Assembly: GCF_900102485.1 (NCBI RefSeq)
Contig: NZ_FNBX01000006.1
Coordinates: 87,555 to 151,554, forward strand
DNA length: 64,000 nucleotides
Origin: Desulfovibrio legallii
Lineage (GTDB): Bacteria > Desulfobacterota > Desulfovibrionia > Desulfovibrionales > Desulfovibrionaceae
Direction of reading: 5' to 3'
The notes under the pieces are model-generated. The model was not told where the DNA came from. It saw nothing but the letters and a program-made list of their open reading frames with translations, and searched no databases. The position numbers and the translations under genes are program-made. Shown one piece after another: positions 35,445-44,268 of this stretch. Within the stretch, counting starts at the first letter, position 1, and each line of letters opens with the position of its first letter.

Positions 35445-36863
35445 TTATTTCCAGTAGATTTTCACGAGGTTGGTGCCGCGCGGCGTGGCTGAAGAGCCCT
35501 TGACCTGCCCGGCGGTGATCACGGCGCAATCGTTGGGGGCGAATTCCGGGCTGTTGTGGATGAAGTTCTCCGCCCGGATCAGGTGGCTGGGTTCTTCTTC
35601 AGGGTTTTCCACAAAAACGGGTTCCACGCCCCAGACAAAGTTGAGGGCCTTGACCGTAACCGGGTCCGGGGTCAGGGCGTAGATGGGCTGCGAGGGGCGC
35701 CTGGCCGAAACCTGCCGGGCTGAGCTGCCTGAAAGGCTGTGGGAAACCAGAGCCCTGGCCCCGGCCTTGTCTGCCAGCAGGCAGGCGGAATAGGCCAGAA
35801 ATTCCGGAATGCCCTTGTCCGCGTCCGGTTCCTCCAGCTTGCGGTTGAGCAGCAGCAGGCTTTCGGCCTCGTCGGTAATGCGGCGCATGTAACGCACGGT
35901 CTCCACCGGAAAGTTGCCCATGGCCGTTTCTTCCGAAAGCATGACGCAGTCCGCGCCGTCCAGCACGGCATTGGCCACGTCTGTGGTTTCCGCGCGGGTG
36001 GGGGCGGGGCTGTTGACCATGGAAAGCAGCATCTGCGTGGCCACGATGACGGGCTTGGAGGCCTTGTTGCAGGCGCTGATGATGCGCTTTTGCAGGGCCG
36101 GCAGGTGGGGCAGGGGGCACTCCACCCCCAGGTCGCCGCGCGCCACCATAACCACGTCCGTTTCGTGCAGAATGGCGTCCAGGTTGTCCACGGCGCTCTG
36201 GCGCTCCAGCTTGACCACCACGGGAATGCTCTTGCCCGCGGCGGCGATGAGCTCCTTGGCCTCCCGCACGTCGTCAGCGGTCTGCACATAGGAAACGGCC
36301 ACGGCGTCCACGCCCAGCTTGAGGCCGTCGGCCAGGTCTTTTTTGTCCTTTTCCGTCAGGGCGCGTACCTTGGTGGCCTTGCCGGGCAGTGCCAGCCCCT
36401 TGCGGGAGGTCACAAGCCCGGCATTTTCCGCTTCCAGGGTCACCAGCCCGTCCGCGCGCCGTTCCTGCACCACAAACTGCAGGCCCCCGTCGGCCAGCAC
36501 CATGCGGTCACCGGGCACCAGGCTTTCAAGGATGACGTCGTGGTCAAAAGGCAGGTAAGGGGCGTCGGCCACGCGCCGGTCCGTGGGGCCCAGCACAAGG
36601 CGCATGCCCTTGCTCACGCTGATGGTTTTTTCCGGCAGAACGCCCAGGCGGATCTTGGGGCCGGAAAGGTCCTGCATGATGGTGATGGGCCGCCCCAGGG
36701 CGCGCTCCACCTCGCGGATGCGGTCAATGATGGCGACAAAATCCGCTGCGCCGCCGTGGGAAAAATTGAGGCGGAATACGCTGACGCCGGCCTCGGCCAG
36801 GGCCAGCAGCTTCTCGCTGCTGTTGGAGGCGGGACCGATGGTGGCGACGATTTTGGTTTTCAT
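35445..36863 (-). CDS. pyk: Pyruvate kinase
   Basis: 472 residues, the typical length. It transfers phosphate from PEP to ADP. Seen are KIVATIGPASNSSEKL, RLNFSHG, QDLSGPKIRLG, VVVKLERQSAVDN, MVARGDLGVECPL and ATQMLLSMVNSPAPTRAE (the active-site signature reads S-M-V-N-S where S-M-I occurs in most). The C-terminal regulatory domain has VSHSLSGSSARQVSARRP. A GGGGA ribosome site lies 8 bp upstream of the ATG. Together with pyc and the PEP-synthase-like gene 13 kb away, the window covers three of the enzymes at the PEP-pyruvate node. Confidence 0.95.
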   Translation of the reverse strand: MKTKIVATIGPASNSSEKLLALAEAGVSVFRLNFSHGGAADFVAIIDRIREVERALGRPITIMQDLSGPKIRLGVLPEKTISVSKGMRLVLGPTDRRVADAPYLPFDHDVILESLVPGDRMVLADGGLQFVVQERRADGLVTLEAENAGLVTSRKGLALPGKATKVRALTEKDKKDLADGLKLGVDAVAVSYVQTADDVREAKELIAAAGKSIPVVVKLERQSAVDNLDAILHETDVVMVARGDLGVECPLPHLPALQKRIISACNKASKPVIVATQMLLSMVNSPAPTRAETTDVANAVLDGADCVMLSEETAMGNFPVETVRYMRRITDEAESLLLLNRKLEEPDADKGIPEFLAYSACLLADKAGARALVSHSLSGSSARQVSARRPSQPIYALTPDPVTVKALNFVWGVEPVFVENPEEEPSHLIRAENFIHNSPEFAPNDCAVITAGQVKGSSATPRGTNLVKIYWK

Positions 36864-37143
36864 GCGGTATTCCCCAATGCCGATCGCTCTCCCGACCCCG
36901 TTTGCCTTTGCCGCTGCTGCGTGGCCCGGCTCGGCTGCGGGGCTCCCAGGGCGGGGCGTCGCAAGGACAGCGCGGGGCGGGCGATGGTGCTCTTGTGGTT
37001 AAAGGCCGCAGGGGCGCGGGGCCCCTGGTGATTCCCGTTGTTGCGCAGTGCATCCGGATTACAGAACTCTCCCCGCTTTTCCCTTCATTGTCAAGGTATT
37101 TGGCCCGGCGGCCAAGGGTTTCCGGCGCTGCGGCCAGGCCCGC
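36864..37143. other. Intergenic region between divergent pyk and mraZ
   Basis: No gene is seen. It holds a CAGGGGC/GGCCCCTG hairpin near 37010 and, on the minus strand, a TTGACA at 37094-37089 whose best -10 (TGTAAT) lies 25 bp away, too far for a normal promoter. The pyk promoter is therefore not assigned. Confidence 0.5.
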
Positions 37144-37172
37144 TTGACACCCCCGGCCCCTTGGGGCATAAG
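37144..37172 (+). promoter_or_regulatory. Promoter of the dcw cluster
   Basis: A perfect TTGACA -35 (37144-37149) and CATAAG -10 (37167-37172) are separated by 17 bp. The start of transcription would fall near 37179, inside the MraZ box array, a good position for autorepression. Confidence 0.7.
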
Positions 37173-37210
37173 TGGGAAAAAGTGGTAAAAAGTAGTAAAA
37201 AAGTGGTAAG
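37171..37210 (+). promoter_or_regulatory. MraZ operator: four GTGG-type direct repeats
   Basis: AGTGGGAAAA, AGTGGTAAAA, AGTAGTAAAA and AGTGGTAAG recur at 37171, 37181, 37191 and 37202, a 10-11-bp period. MraZ in other bacteria binds closely spaced TGGGN-type direct repeats upstream of its own gene. The array lies between the -10 and the start codon. Confidence 0.75.
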
Positions 37211-37213
37211 ACG

Positions 37214-37660
37214 GTGCAAAAGATCTTCAGCAAAAGCCTTTCCCGCAGCCTGGACCCCAAGGGCCGGCTTATGCTCCCGCCGGAGTACCGGGAGGGGCTT
37301 TGCGCCGCGAGTGAGAACGGGGCCTTCTGGCTTACCGCTTTTTATGGCCGCCTGGTGGCCTATCTTCCGGAAGACTGGGGGGCCGTCACCACGCAATTGT
37401 GCCGCATAGCCCTGCCTTCGCCCCGCCTGGCCCATTTTAAAACCAAGGTCATGGGCCTGGCGCAGGAGCTGATCCCGGACGCGCAGGGCAGGGTGCGCAT
37501 ACCCCAGGCGCTCATCCGCGAAGCCGACCTTAAAAAGGACGTCATGCTGGTGGGCATGTTCAACAAATTTGAAATTTGGGACCAGAGCCGATTCGACGCC
37601 CTGAGCATTGAGGATGTTTCCGCGGAGCTGGCCGCCAGCGGGCTGGACATCAGCCTGTAA
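37214..37660 (+). CDS. mraZ: Transcriptional regulator MraZ
   Basis: 148 residues from a GTG start. Two SpoVT/AbrB-like repeats are visible: SRSLDPKGRLMLPPEYR near the N-terminus and ELIPDAQGRVRIPQALI around residues 78-94; both carry the D-x-x-G-R-[LV] MraZ core. It forms ring-shaped oligomers and controls the division and cell-wall operon. Here it should bind the four direct repeats just upstream. The ribosome site is weak (GGTAAG). Confidence 0.94.
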   Translation: MQKIFSKSLSRSLDPKGRLMLPPEYREGLCAASENGAFWLTAFYGRLVAYLPEDWGAVTTQLCRIALPSPRLAHFKTKVMGLAQELIPDAQGRVRIPQALIREADLKKDVMLVGMFNKFEIWDQSRFDALSIEDVSAELAASGLDISL

Positions 37661-37733
37661 ACGCGGGCCGCGGCGCTTCCTGCGTCTCGCCGAACCAGGG
37701 CAAGGCCCGCGCTTTCGCCTACAGGATATGGTC

Positions 37734-38714
37734 ATGCAGCAGCTTACGTCGTCAGAGCAAGGCCCGGCCCGGCATGTGCCGGTGCTGCCCGCCCAGGTGC
37801 TGGAGGCTTTGGCCCCGCGCCCCGGCGGGCGCTACCTGGACGGCACGCTGGGCCTGGGCGGCCACGCCGCCGCCGTGCTTGCGGCGGCCCCCGGCGCGGA
37901 GCTCTGCGGTCTGGACCGGGATGCGGAAGCCCTGGAGCTGGCCCGGGAGCGGCTTGCGCCCTTTGGCAGCCGGGCGCACTTTTTTCACTGCCGCTACAGC
38001 GAATTTGCCCAGGCCCTGGACGAACTGGGCTGGGACCGGGTGGACGGCGCGCTGCTGGACATCGGGGTCTCGTCCCTGCAACTGGACGAGGCGGAGCGGG
38101 GATTCAGCTTCCACAGCGACGGCCCCCTGGACATGCGCATGGATCCGCAGCCCGGTCTGCCTTCGGCCTGGCACTGGGTCAACCGGGAGAGCTTCGCCCG
38201 ACTTAAGGAATGCATCGCCACCCTGGGGGAGGAACCCCAGGCCGGGCGCATTGCCCGCGTCATTGTGGAGGCCAGGCAAAAGGCCAGCATTGACACCACC
38301 GGCGAGCTGGCCGCCCTGGTGGAAAAGGCCTATCCCGCCGCCTGGCGGGCCAGGGCCCGGCGGCACCCGGCCACACGCACTTTTCAGGCCCTGCGCATGG
38401 CCGTCAACGACGAACTGGGCGAGCTGCGCCGGTTTCTGGACGCCATTCTGGGCAGGCTTGCTCTGGGCGGCAGGCTGGCCGTCATTACCTTCCACTCCCT
38501 GGAAGACCGCATGGTCAAGCAGGCCATGCGCCACTGGGCCGAAGGCTGCCGTTGCCCCCGGCATGTGCCCGTTTGCGTTTGCCATCATGTGCCTGAAGTG
38601 CGCCTGCTGCACAAAAAGCCCCTTCAGGCCGATGCGGAAGAACTGGCGCGCAATCCCAGGGCCAGCAGCGCCAAACTGCGGGCCGTGGAAAAGATCGCCG
38701 AGGCCGTGTCATGA
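37734..38714 (+). CDS. rsmH: 16S rRNA (cytosine-1402-N4) methyltransferase
   Basis: 326 residues from the ATG at 37734 with AGGA seven bases upstream; an ATG two codons earlier is too close to it. RsmH methylates C1402 of 16S rRNA with SAM. HVPVLPAQVLEAL, YLDGTLGLGGHAAAVL, LDIGVSSLQLDEAERGFSF, MDPQ and ATRTFQALRMAVNDELGEL plus VITFHSLEDRMVKQ are the family blocks in order. A CxCP-type cysteine cluster (CRCPRHVPVCVC) near the C-terminus is usual for deltaproteobacterial members. It overlaps ftsL by 4 bp. Confidence 0.95.
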   Translation: MQQLTSSEQGPARHVPVLPAQVLEALAPRPGGRYLDGTLGLGGHAAAVLAAAPGAELCGLDRDAEALELARERLAPFGSRAHFFHCRYSEFAQALDELGWDRVDGALLDIGVSSLQLDEAERGFSFHSDGPLDMRMDPQPGLPSAWHWVNRESFARLKECIATLGEEPQAGRIARVIVEARQKASIDTTGELAALVEKAYPAAWRARARRHPATRTFQALRMAVNDELGELRRFLDAILGRLALGGRLAVITFHSLEDRMVKQAMRHWAEGCRCPRHVPVCVCHHVPEVRLLHKKPLQADAEELARNPRASSAKLRAVEKIAEAVS

Positions 38715-39013
38715 GGCGCGGGGCCGTCACGCGGCAGTCCGGCGGCAGGGGCTGGCTGCTGGCCCTGGTCCTGGGCCTGCTGTCCTGCATGGTCATGGGG
38801 CTTGTGCTGGTGTGGAGCAACATAGAACGGATGGACACCACTTACTTCATCAATATTTCGCAGAATACTCTGCGCGAACGCGAGGCCCTGCGGGCCAAGC
38901 TGGAAGTGGAGCGGGAGCGCCTGCTCTCGCCTTACGAGCTGCGCCGCCGCGCTGAGGAATACGGCATGCATGAGCCCAAGCCGGGGCAGATCCGGCGGCT
39001 GGAGCTGCGCTGA
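38711..39013 (+). CDS. ftsL: Cell division protein FtsL
   Basis: 100 residues. A short cytoplasmic tail, one transmembrane helix (about 16-35, WLLALVLGLLSCMVMGLVLV), then a periplasmic coiled coil (LREREALRAKLEVERERL). Sequence is poorly conserved in this family, so the call rests on size, topology and its place between rsmH and ftsI. It forms part of the FtsQLB complex. The ATG overlaps the rsmH stop. Confidence 0.85.
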   Translation: MRRGAVTRQSGGRGWLLALVLGLLSCMVMGLVLVWSNIERMDTTYFINISQNTLREREALRAKLEVERERLLSPYELRRRAEEYGMHEPKPGQIRRLELR

Positions 39014-39083
39014 AGGCCCGGTTTCCGGGCGGATGTGGGTGCATTTTTTACGGCGCTTGCCCGGCGTCATATCAGGAACCGCC

Positions 39084-41207
39084 ATGTTCAGACTCAAATC
39101 CCGCAAAAACAACAGGTCAGGCGCCGCCCCCCGGCAGAGGGCCGCCCCCAGTCCCAACCGCCACGTCGCTTCCGGGCGCGAAGGCGCGTCCTGGGTGCGC
39201 TCGGTGGACTGGGGCCGGGCGCGCATCCGCCTGGTGGTGGGCGTGTTCTGCCTGCTGTGGGTGGGGTTGTGGGGCCGGGCCTGGTACCTGCAGATGATTG
39301 AAGGGCCGCGCCTGGCGGAGCGCGCCCGGCGGCAGCACATGGCTACAGAGCTGGTTACGGGCCGCCGGGGCATGATCCTCGACCGCAACGGGCAGGTGTT
39401 GGCCCGCAGCGTGGAGGCCCGTTCCGTCTACGCCCGGCCGCAGGACATTGAGGATTTTCAGGCTATGGCCCTGAAGCTGGGGCCCATCCTGGGGCAGGAT
39501 CCGCAAAAACTTTACGCGGAGCTTTCCCAGACCAAACGCCGTTTTGTCTGGCTGCGCCGCAAGGTGGACGACTACACCGCCGAGGCCGTGCGCAAGGCCA
39601 ATATCCCCGGCATCGGCCTGAGCAAGGAATACGACCGCATCTACCCCTTCAAGCATATGGCCGGGCAGCTTCTGGGCTTTGTGGGCCTGGACGACAAGGG
39701 GCTTGAAGGCATTGAGCGCACCCTGGACGACCGCCTGGGCTGCGTGCCCACCCGCCAGATCGTGCAGCGCGACGCCATGGGCCGCCGTTTTTACCTCCAT
39801 GAGGAAGGCCAGAGCGAACCCGTGGGCCAGGACGTTACCCTGACCATCGACGTGCAGATGCAGTTTATTGTGGAGGAAGCCATAGCCCGCGCCGTGCGCG
39901 ACTTCGACGCCCGCTGGGGCGGCGCGCTGGTGGTGGACGTGCCTTCCGGCGAGATCATGGCCTGGGCCCAGTATCCCTTCTTCAATCCTAACACCTATAA
40001 AGAATCAAGCCCGCTCATCTACCGCAACCGCCTGGCGGCGGACGCGCTGGAACCGGGATCCACCTTCAAGCCTTTTGTCATGGCCGCCGCCCTGCAGGAG
40101 CACAAGGTCACGCCCGGCACCCTCATTGACTGCGAGGGCGGCAAATGGGTGAACAAAAATTTCACCATCCGGGACACCTCGCGCCAGGGCATCCTTCCCG
40201 CCACCAAGGTGCTGCGCTATTCCTCCAACATCGGCATGGCCAAGATCGGTCTTTCGTTGGGCGCGCCCACGTTTTACAAATACCTGCACGCCCTGGGCTT
40301 CGGGCAGCACACCGGCGTGCCCGTGGCCGACAGCCGGGGCATTCTGCGCCAGCCGCGCGACTGGAGCGAGGTGGACGTGCTGGCCACCTCCTTCGGGCAG
40401 AGCATTTCCGTCACCGGCCTCCAAATGATGCAGGCCTATCTTACCCTGCTCAACAACGGCGTGTTCAAGCCTTTGCGCCTCACCCGCGACGACGGCGCGG
40501 TGGTGGAAGCCCACAAGCGCGTCTACACGGAAACCGCAGTGCGCCAGGTCATGCACATGATGCGCGACGTGGTGGAGGAAAAGGACGGCACCGGCAAACG
40601 CGCCCGCGTGGACGGCCTTCTGGTGGCGGGCAAAACCGGCACGGCGCAGAAGGCCGACCACCGCTCCGGCACTTACGGCAGCAAGCGGCTGGCCTCCTTT
40701 GTGGGCTTCTTCCCCGCGGACAAGCCCCGCTATCTTATTCTGGTCATGGTGGACGAGCCCACCCGCAACCAGTACGGCGGCGTGGTGGCCGCCCCGGTGT
40801 TTAAGGAAATTGCCTCGCGCACCGTGACCTATACGGGCATGCTGGCCGCAGGCGCAGCAAACGAGGAAGCCGACAAAGGCCGCCCGGCTGCAGGCAAAAG
40901 CAGCGGGCGCAGCCTCAAATTGGCCGGGCTGGAGATGCCCTTCAGCCGCGACGCGCGCAAGAGCGCGCCTGTGCGGCCGGAAGCGGGCATGCGCCTGCCG
41001 GGGCATCTGGCCAAGGCCGGCAGCCGCGTGCCGGACGTCATGGGCAAGACTGTGCGCAATGCCGTGGAGCTGTTCGCCCGCGCGGGCGTCGTGCCGGAGC
41101 TCAAGGGCAGCGGTAGCCGCGTGGTCAGGCAAAGCCCCCCGCCGGGCACGGCCTGGCCCGAAGACGACCGGGGCGCGGAATACGTCCTCTGGCTTTCGGA
41201 ACGGTAG
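39084..41207 (+). CDS. ftsI: Division-specific peptidoglycan transpeptidase FtsI (PBP3) with a C-terminal PASTA domain
   Basis: 707 residues from the ATG at 39084, with AGGAA upstream. N-terminal membrane anchor (about 55-75), dimerisation domain, then the penicillin-binding transpeptidase: Ser326 in EPGSTFKPF, SSNIGM and KTGTAQ. It crosslinks septal peptidoglycan with FtsW. After a linker, residues ~640-707 form a PASTA-type domain (SRVPDVMGKTVRNAVELFA...). PASTA domains on FtsI are rarer in Gram-negatives than in Gram-positives. Ribosome site and length are otherwise normal. Confidence 0.95.
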   Translation: MFRLKSRKNNRSGAAPRQRAAPSPNRHVASGREGASWVRSVDWGRARIRLVVGVFCLLWVGLWGRAWYLQMIEGPRLAERARRQHMATELVTGRRGMILDRNGQVLARSVEARSVYARPQDIEDFQAMALKLGPILGQDPQKLYAELSQTKRRFVWLRRKVDDYTAEAVRKANIPGIGLSKEYDRIYPFKHMAGQLLGFVGLDDKGLEGIERTLDDRLGCVPTRQIVQRDAMGRRFYLHEEGQSEPVGQDVTLTIDVQMQFIVEEAIARAVRDFDARWGGALVVDVPSGEIMAWAQYPFFNPNTYKESSPLIYRNRLAADALEPGSTFKPFVMAAALQEHKVTPGTLIDCEGGKWVNKNFTIRDTSRQGILPATKVLRYSSNIGMAKIGLSLGAPTFYKYLHALGFGQHTGVPVADSRGILRQPRDWSEVDVLATSFGQSISVTGLQMMQAYLTLLNNGVFKPLRLTRDDGAVVEAHKRVYTETAVRQVMHMMRDVVEEKDGTGKRARVDGLLVAGKTGTAQKADHRSGTYGSKRLASFVGFFPADKPRYLILVMVDEPTRNQYGGVVAAPVFKEIASRTVTYTGMLAAGAANEEADKGRPAAGKSSGRSLKLAGLEMPFSRDARKSAPVRPEAGMRLPGHLAKAGSRVPDVMGKTVRNAVELFARAGVVPELKGSGSRVVRQSPPPGTAWPEDDRGAEYVLWLSER

Positions 41208-41347
41208 CGGAACAGATTTTCAGCCTTCCTGACGGCGCGGCAGCGCGCGGTTGTGGGCCACAAGGGGCCGCGTCCGTCAGGCAGTTATCGCCCGCAAAGG
41301 GCGCAGGCGCGGGGACCGGCGGCGGTCCGCAAGGGAGAAAACAGGGT

Positions 41348-42793
41348 ATGGAACGGGATTTTGCGGCCTTGCTGGAACAGTGCCGGCGCGGCGGGGTGGA
41401 GGTGCGCTCCGATTCGCGCCAGGTCGGGCCTGGCGACGTGTTTGTGGCTGTGCCCGGCGCGAGCGAGGACGGCGCGCGTTTTATTCCCGCGGCCGCGGCT
41501 GCGGGCGCGGCCTGGGTGGTCTGCCGGCCCGAAGCGGCGGCCGCCGTGCCCCAGGGCTGCACGGCCGTGCAGCACACTGACCCGCGCCAGGCCCTCTGGC
41601 GGCTGGCGCAGGCCCGCTGGCATACGGACGCTCTGCCCCTCAGGATCATTGGGGTTACCGGCACCAACGGCAAAACCACCTGCGCCTACCTGCTGGAGCG
41701 GCTGTTCAGCGAAACCGGACACAAGGTGGGCGTTCTGGGCACGGTAAACTACCGCTGGCCCGGCCATGCGGAGCCGGCACCGCTGACCACGCCCGATCCC
41801 CTGCATGTGCACGCCATGCTGGCGCAGATGGCCGCCGCCGGGGCGGATGTGGCCGTGATGGAGGCCTCCTCCCACGCCATAGAGCAGCAGCGCGTGGATG
41901 GCATACCCTTTGCCGGGGCCATATTTACCAATCTGACCCAGGACCATCTGGACTACCACAAGGATATGGAGAGCTACTTCAAGGCCAAAGCCCGCCTTTT
42001 TCTGGAGCTGCCCAGGGCGGACAAGGCCATGGCCGTCAACGCCGACGACCCCTGGGGCCGTCGCCTGCTGGAGCTTTGCCCCGGCGCGCTCTCCTTCGGG
42101 CTGCAGAAGGGCGGGCCCCAGCGCCGCCACCTGTGGGGCGACCTCATTTCCGCAGGCCCTGAGGGCTGCCACCTGCGCATGCGCCTGGGAAAGGCCGCCT
42201 GGGATCTGCGTTCGCCTCTGGTGGGGGCCTTCAACGCCTCCAACCTGCTGGCCGTGCAGGCCCTGGCCCTGGAACTGGGCATGGAGCCGGAAACCTTCAC
42301 GGCCCTGGAACATTTTACGGGCGTCTGCGGACGCCTGGAGCGGGTGCCCAATCCTCGCGGGCTGCATGTCTTTGTGGACTACGCCCACACGCCGGACGCC
42401 CTGGTTAATGTGCTTAAGGCCCTGCGCAAGGCGGGCTTTGCGCGCATCGTCACCGTGTTTGGCTGCGGCGGCAACCGAGACCGCACCAAGCGGCCGCTCA
42501 TGGGTGAAGCCGTGGCCCGGTGGTCTGATGTGGCCGTGCTTACCTCGGATAACCCGCGTTTTGAAGATCCGGAAGCCATCCTCAAAGATGTGCTGCCGGG
42601 CCTCAAAACTGCCAGAGAAGTGCTGGTGGAGGCGGACCGGCGCACGGCCACGGCCAGGGCACTGGAGATGCTGGGGCAGAGCGACGCTTTGCTTATTGCG
42701 GGCAAGGGGCATGAGGATTATCAGATCGTCCAGGGAATAAAGCACCACTACAGCGACCAGGAAGTGGTGCGGGAGCTGTTGCATTGCGCCTGA
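41348..42793 (+). CDS. murE: UDP-MurNAc-L-Ala-D-Glu:meso-diaminopimelate ligase
   Basis: 481 residues. It adds the third residue of the peptide stem. ATP site VTGTNGKTTCAYLLE, the LTTPDPLHVH and MEASSHAIEQQRVDG blocks, NLTQDHLDYH and the DNPR motif (TSDNPRFEDP) that selects meso-diaminopimelate over lysine. This agrees with a Gram-negative wall. A 140-bp gap before it, with no gene, may carry its leader. Its stop lies 10 bp inside murF. Confidence 0.96.
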   Translation: MERDFAALLEQCRRGGVEVRSDSRQVGPGDVFVAVPGASEDGARFIPAAAAAGAAWVVCRPEAAAAVPQGCTAVQHTDPRQALWRLAQARWHTDALPLRIIGVTGTNGKTTCAYLLERLFSETGHKVGVLGTVNYRWPGHAEPAPLTTPDPLHVHAMLAQMAAAGADVAVMEASSHAIEQQRVDGIPFAGAIFTNLTQDHLDYHKDMESYFKAKARLFLELPRADKAMAVNADDPWGRRLLELCPGALSFGLQKGGPQRRHLWGDLISAGPEGCHLRMRLGKAAWDLRSPLVGAFNASNLLAVQALALELGMEPETFTALEHFTGVCGRLERVPNPRGLHVFVDYAHTPDALVNVLKALRKAGFARIVTVFGCGGNRDRTKRPLMGEAVARWSDVAVLTSDNPRFEDPEAILKDVLPGLKTAREVLVEADRRTATARALEMLGQSDALLIAGKGHEDYQIVQGIKHHYSDQEVVRELLHCA

Positions 42794-44232
42794 GTTATGC
42801 GGAAATAGCGGCCTACCTGGGCCTGCCCGGCGGCAGCGATGATCGCCTGCTGACCGCTGCCGTGACGGACAGCCGCGAGGCCTCGCCCGGCGCGCTTTTT
42901 GTCTGCGTGCCCGGCAGCCGGGTAGACGGGCACGATTTCGCCGCCGCTGCCGTGGCGCGGGGCGCAGCCGCAGTGCTGGCCCAGCGCCCCTTGCCCTCTG
43001 TGGGCGCGCCCGTGCTGCTGGTGCCGGACACGGTGGCGGCCCTGGGGCGCATCGCCGCCCTCTGGCGCTCCCGAACCACGGCCAGAGTGGTGGGCGTTAC
43101 AGGCACGGCGGGCAAAACCACCCTCAAGGAAGTGCTGGCCCAGGTGCTGGCCGTGCGCGGCCGGACGGCCCGCAACGCCCTGAACCACAATAATCAGATC
43201 GGCATGCCCCGCGCCATGCTGGCCGCGGACGGCCAGGAAGATTTTTGGGTTATGGAGGCCGGCATCAGCCACGCGGGCGACATGGACGCCCTGGGCGCCG
43301 TGCTGCGGCCGGATCTGGGGGTAATCCTCAATGCGGGCGCAGGGCATACGGAGGGCCTGGGCGAGAAGGGCGTGGCCTGGCACAAGGCGCGTCTTTTGCG
43401 CTACCTGGCCTCCGGCGGCCTGGGGCTGGTTTGCGCCGACTATCCCGATCTGGCGCGCGAGGCGGGCGCATACGCCGCGCAGGTGCGCTGGTTCAGCGCC
43501 GCAGGGCGGAGCGCGGACTACGCTGCGGCCTATCTGGGCCCGGCCGCGCTTACGGACGTGCCTTGCGGCACGGCGCAAGCGGACAGGGCCGGGGAACTGG
43601 GGCTTTTCCGGATCCGCCTGGAGGGGGCCACGGCCGCCGTGGCCGCGCCTTTCCGGGGCGCTTACGGCGCGGAAAATGTGGCTGCCGTGGCCGCGGCGGC
43701 GCATCTGCTGGGCCTGAGCCTGGAGGAAATTGCCCTGGGCCTGGGACGGGCCGTACTGCCGGCGCAGCGCCTGGCGCGGCTGCGGCTGGGCGGCTGGCAG
43801 GTGCTGGACGATACCTATAATGCCAACCCCCTCTCCATGCGGCGGATGCTGGAAGCGACCGCCGGGCAGGCCGCGGGCGTGCCTCTGGTGGCGGTGCTGG
43901 GCGAGATGCTGGAGCTGGGCGCGCAGGCTGCGCCTTGCCATGAGGAACTGGGACGGCAGCTGGCTGCGCTGGGGCCGGCCGCCGTGTTCTGGAAGGGCGG
44001 GCAGGCAGAGGCCGTGCGCGCGGGCCTGGTCCGGGGCGGCTATGCCGGGCCCTGGCTGCCCGTGACCGACGCGGCGGATTTTGTGGCGGCCTGGGAAAGG
44101 ACCACGGCGGGCCTGCCTGCCGGGGTGGCGTTGTTCAAAGGTTCACGCGGCAACCGGCTGGAAGTGTTGCTGGCGGCGTTGCAGGAGCGTTTGGGGCGGT
44201 CGGAGGCCGCGCGGGCGCAGTGCGGAGCGTAG
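42784..44232 (+). CDS. murF: UDP-MurNAc-tripeptide:D-Ala-D-Ala ligase
   Basis: 482 residues from a TTG start at 42784 with GGAG upstream; overlaps murE by 10 bp. MurF caps the stem with D-Ala-D-Ala. Visible are GVTGTAGKTTLKEVLAQVL, ALNHNNQIGMPRAML, the EAGISHAGDM block and LDDTYNANPLSMRRMLE. The P-loop glycine-rich motif has Ala where most have Ser or Asn. No ddl gene is in the cluster, so D-Ala-D-Ala must be made elsewhere. Confidence 0.95.
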   Translation: MRLSYAEIAAYLGLPGGSDDRLLTAAVTDSREASPGALFVCVPGSRVDGHDFAAAAVARGAAAVLAQRPLPSVGAPVLLVPDTVAALGRIAALWRSRTTARVVGVTGTAGKTTLKEVLAQVLAVRGRTARNALNHNNQIGMPRAMLAADGQEDFWVMEAGISHAGDMDALGAVLRPDLGVILNAGAGHTEGLGEKGVAWHKARLLRYLASGGLGLVCADYPDLAREAGAYAAQVRWFSAAGRSADYAAAYLGPAALTDVPCGTAQADRAGELGLFRIRLEGATAAVAAPFRGAYGAENVAAVAAAAHLLGLSLEEIALGLGRAVLPAQRLARLRLGGWQVLDDTYNANPLSMRRMLEATAGQAAGVPLVAVLGEMLELGAQAAPCHEELGRQLAALGPAAVFWKGGQAEAVRAGLVRGGYAGPWLPVTDAADFVAAWERTTAGLPAGVALFKGSRGNRLEVLLAALQERLGRSEAARAQCGA

Positions 44233-44268
44233 CGGCCCAGGCGGGCCAAACCAACGGAACGGATCGGC

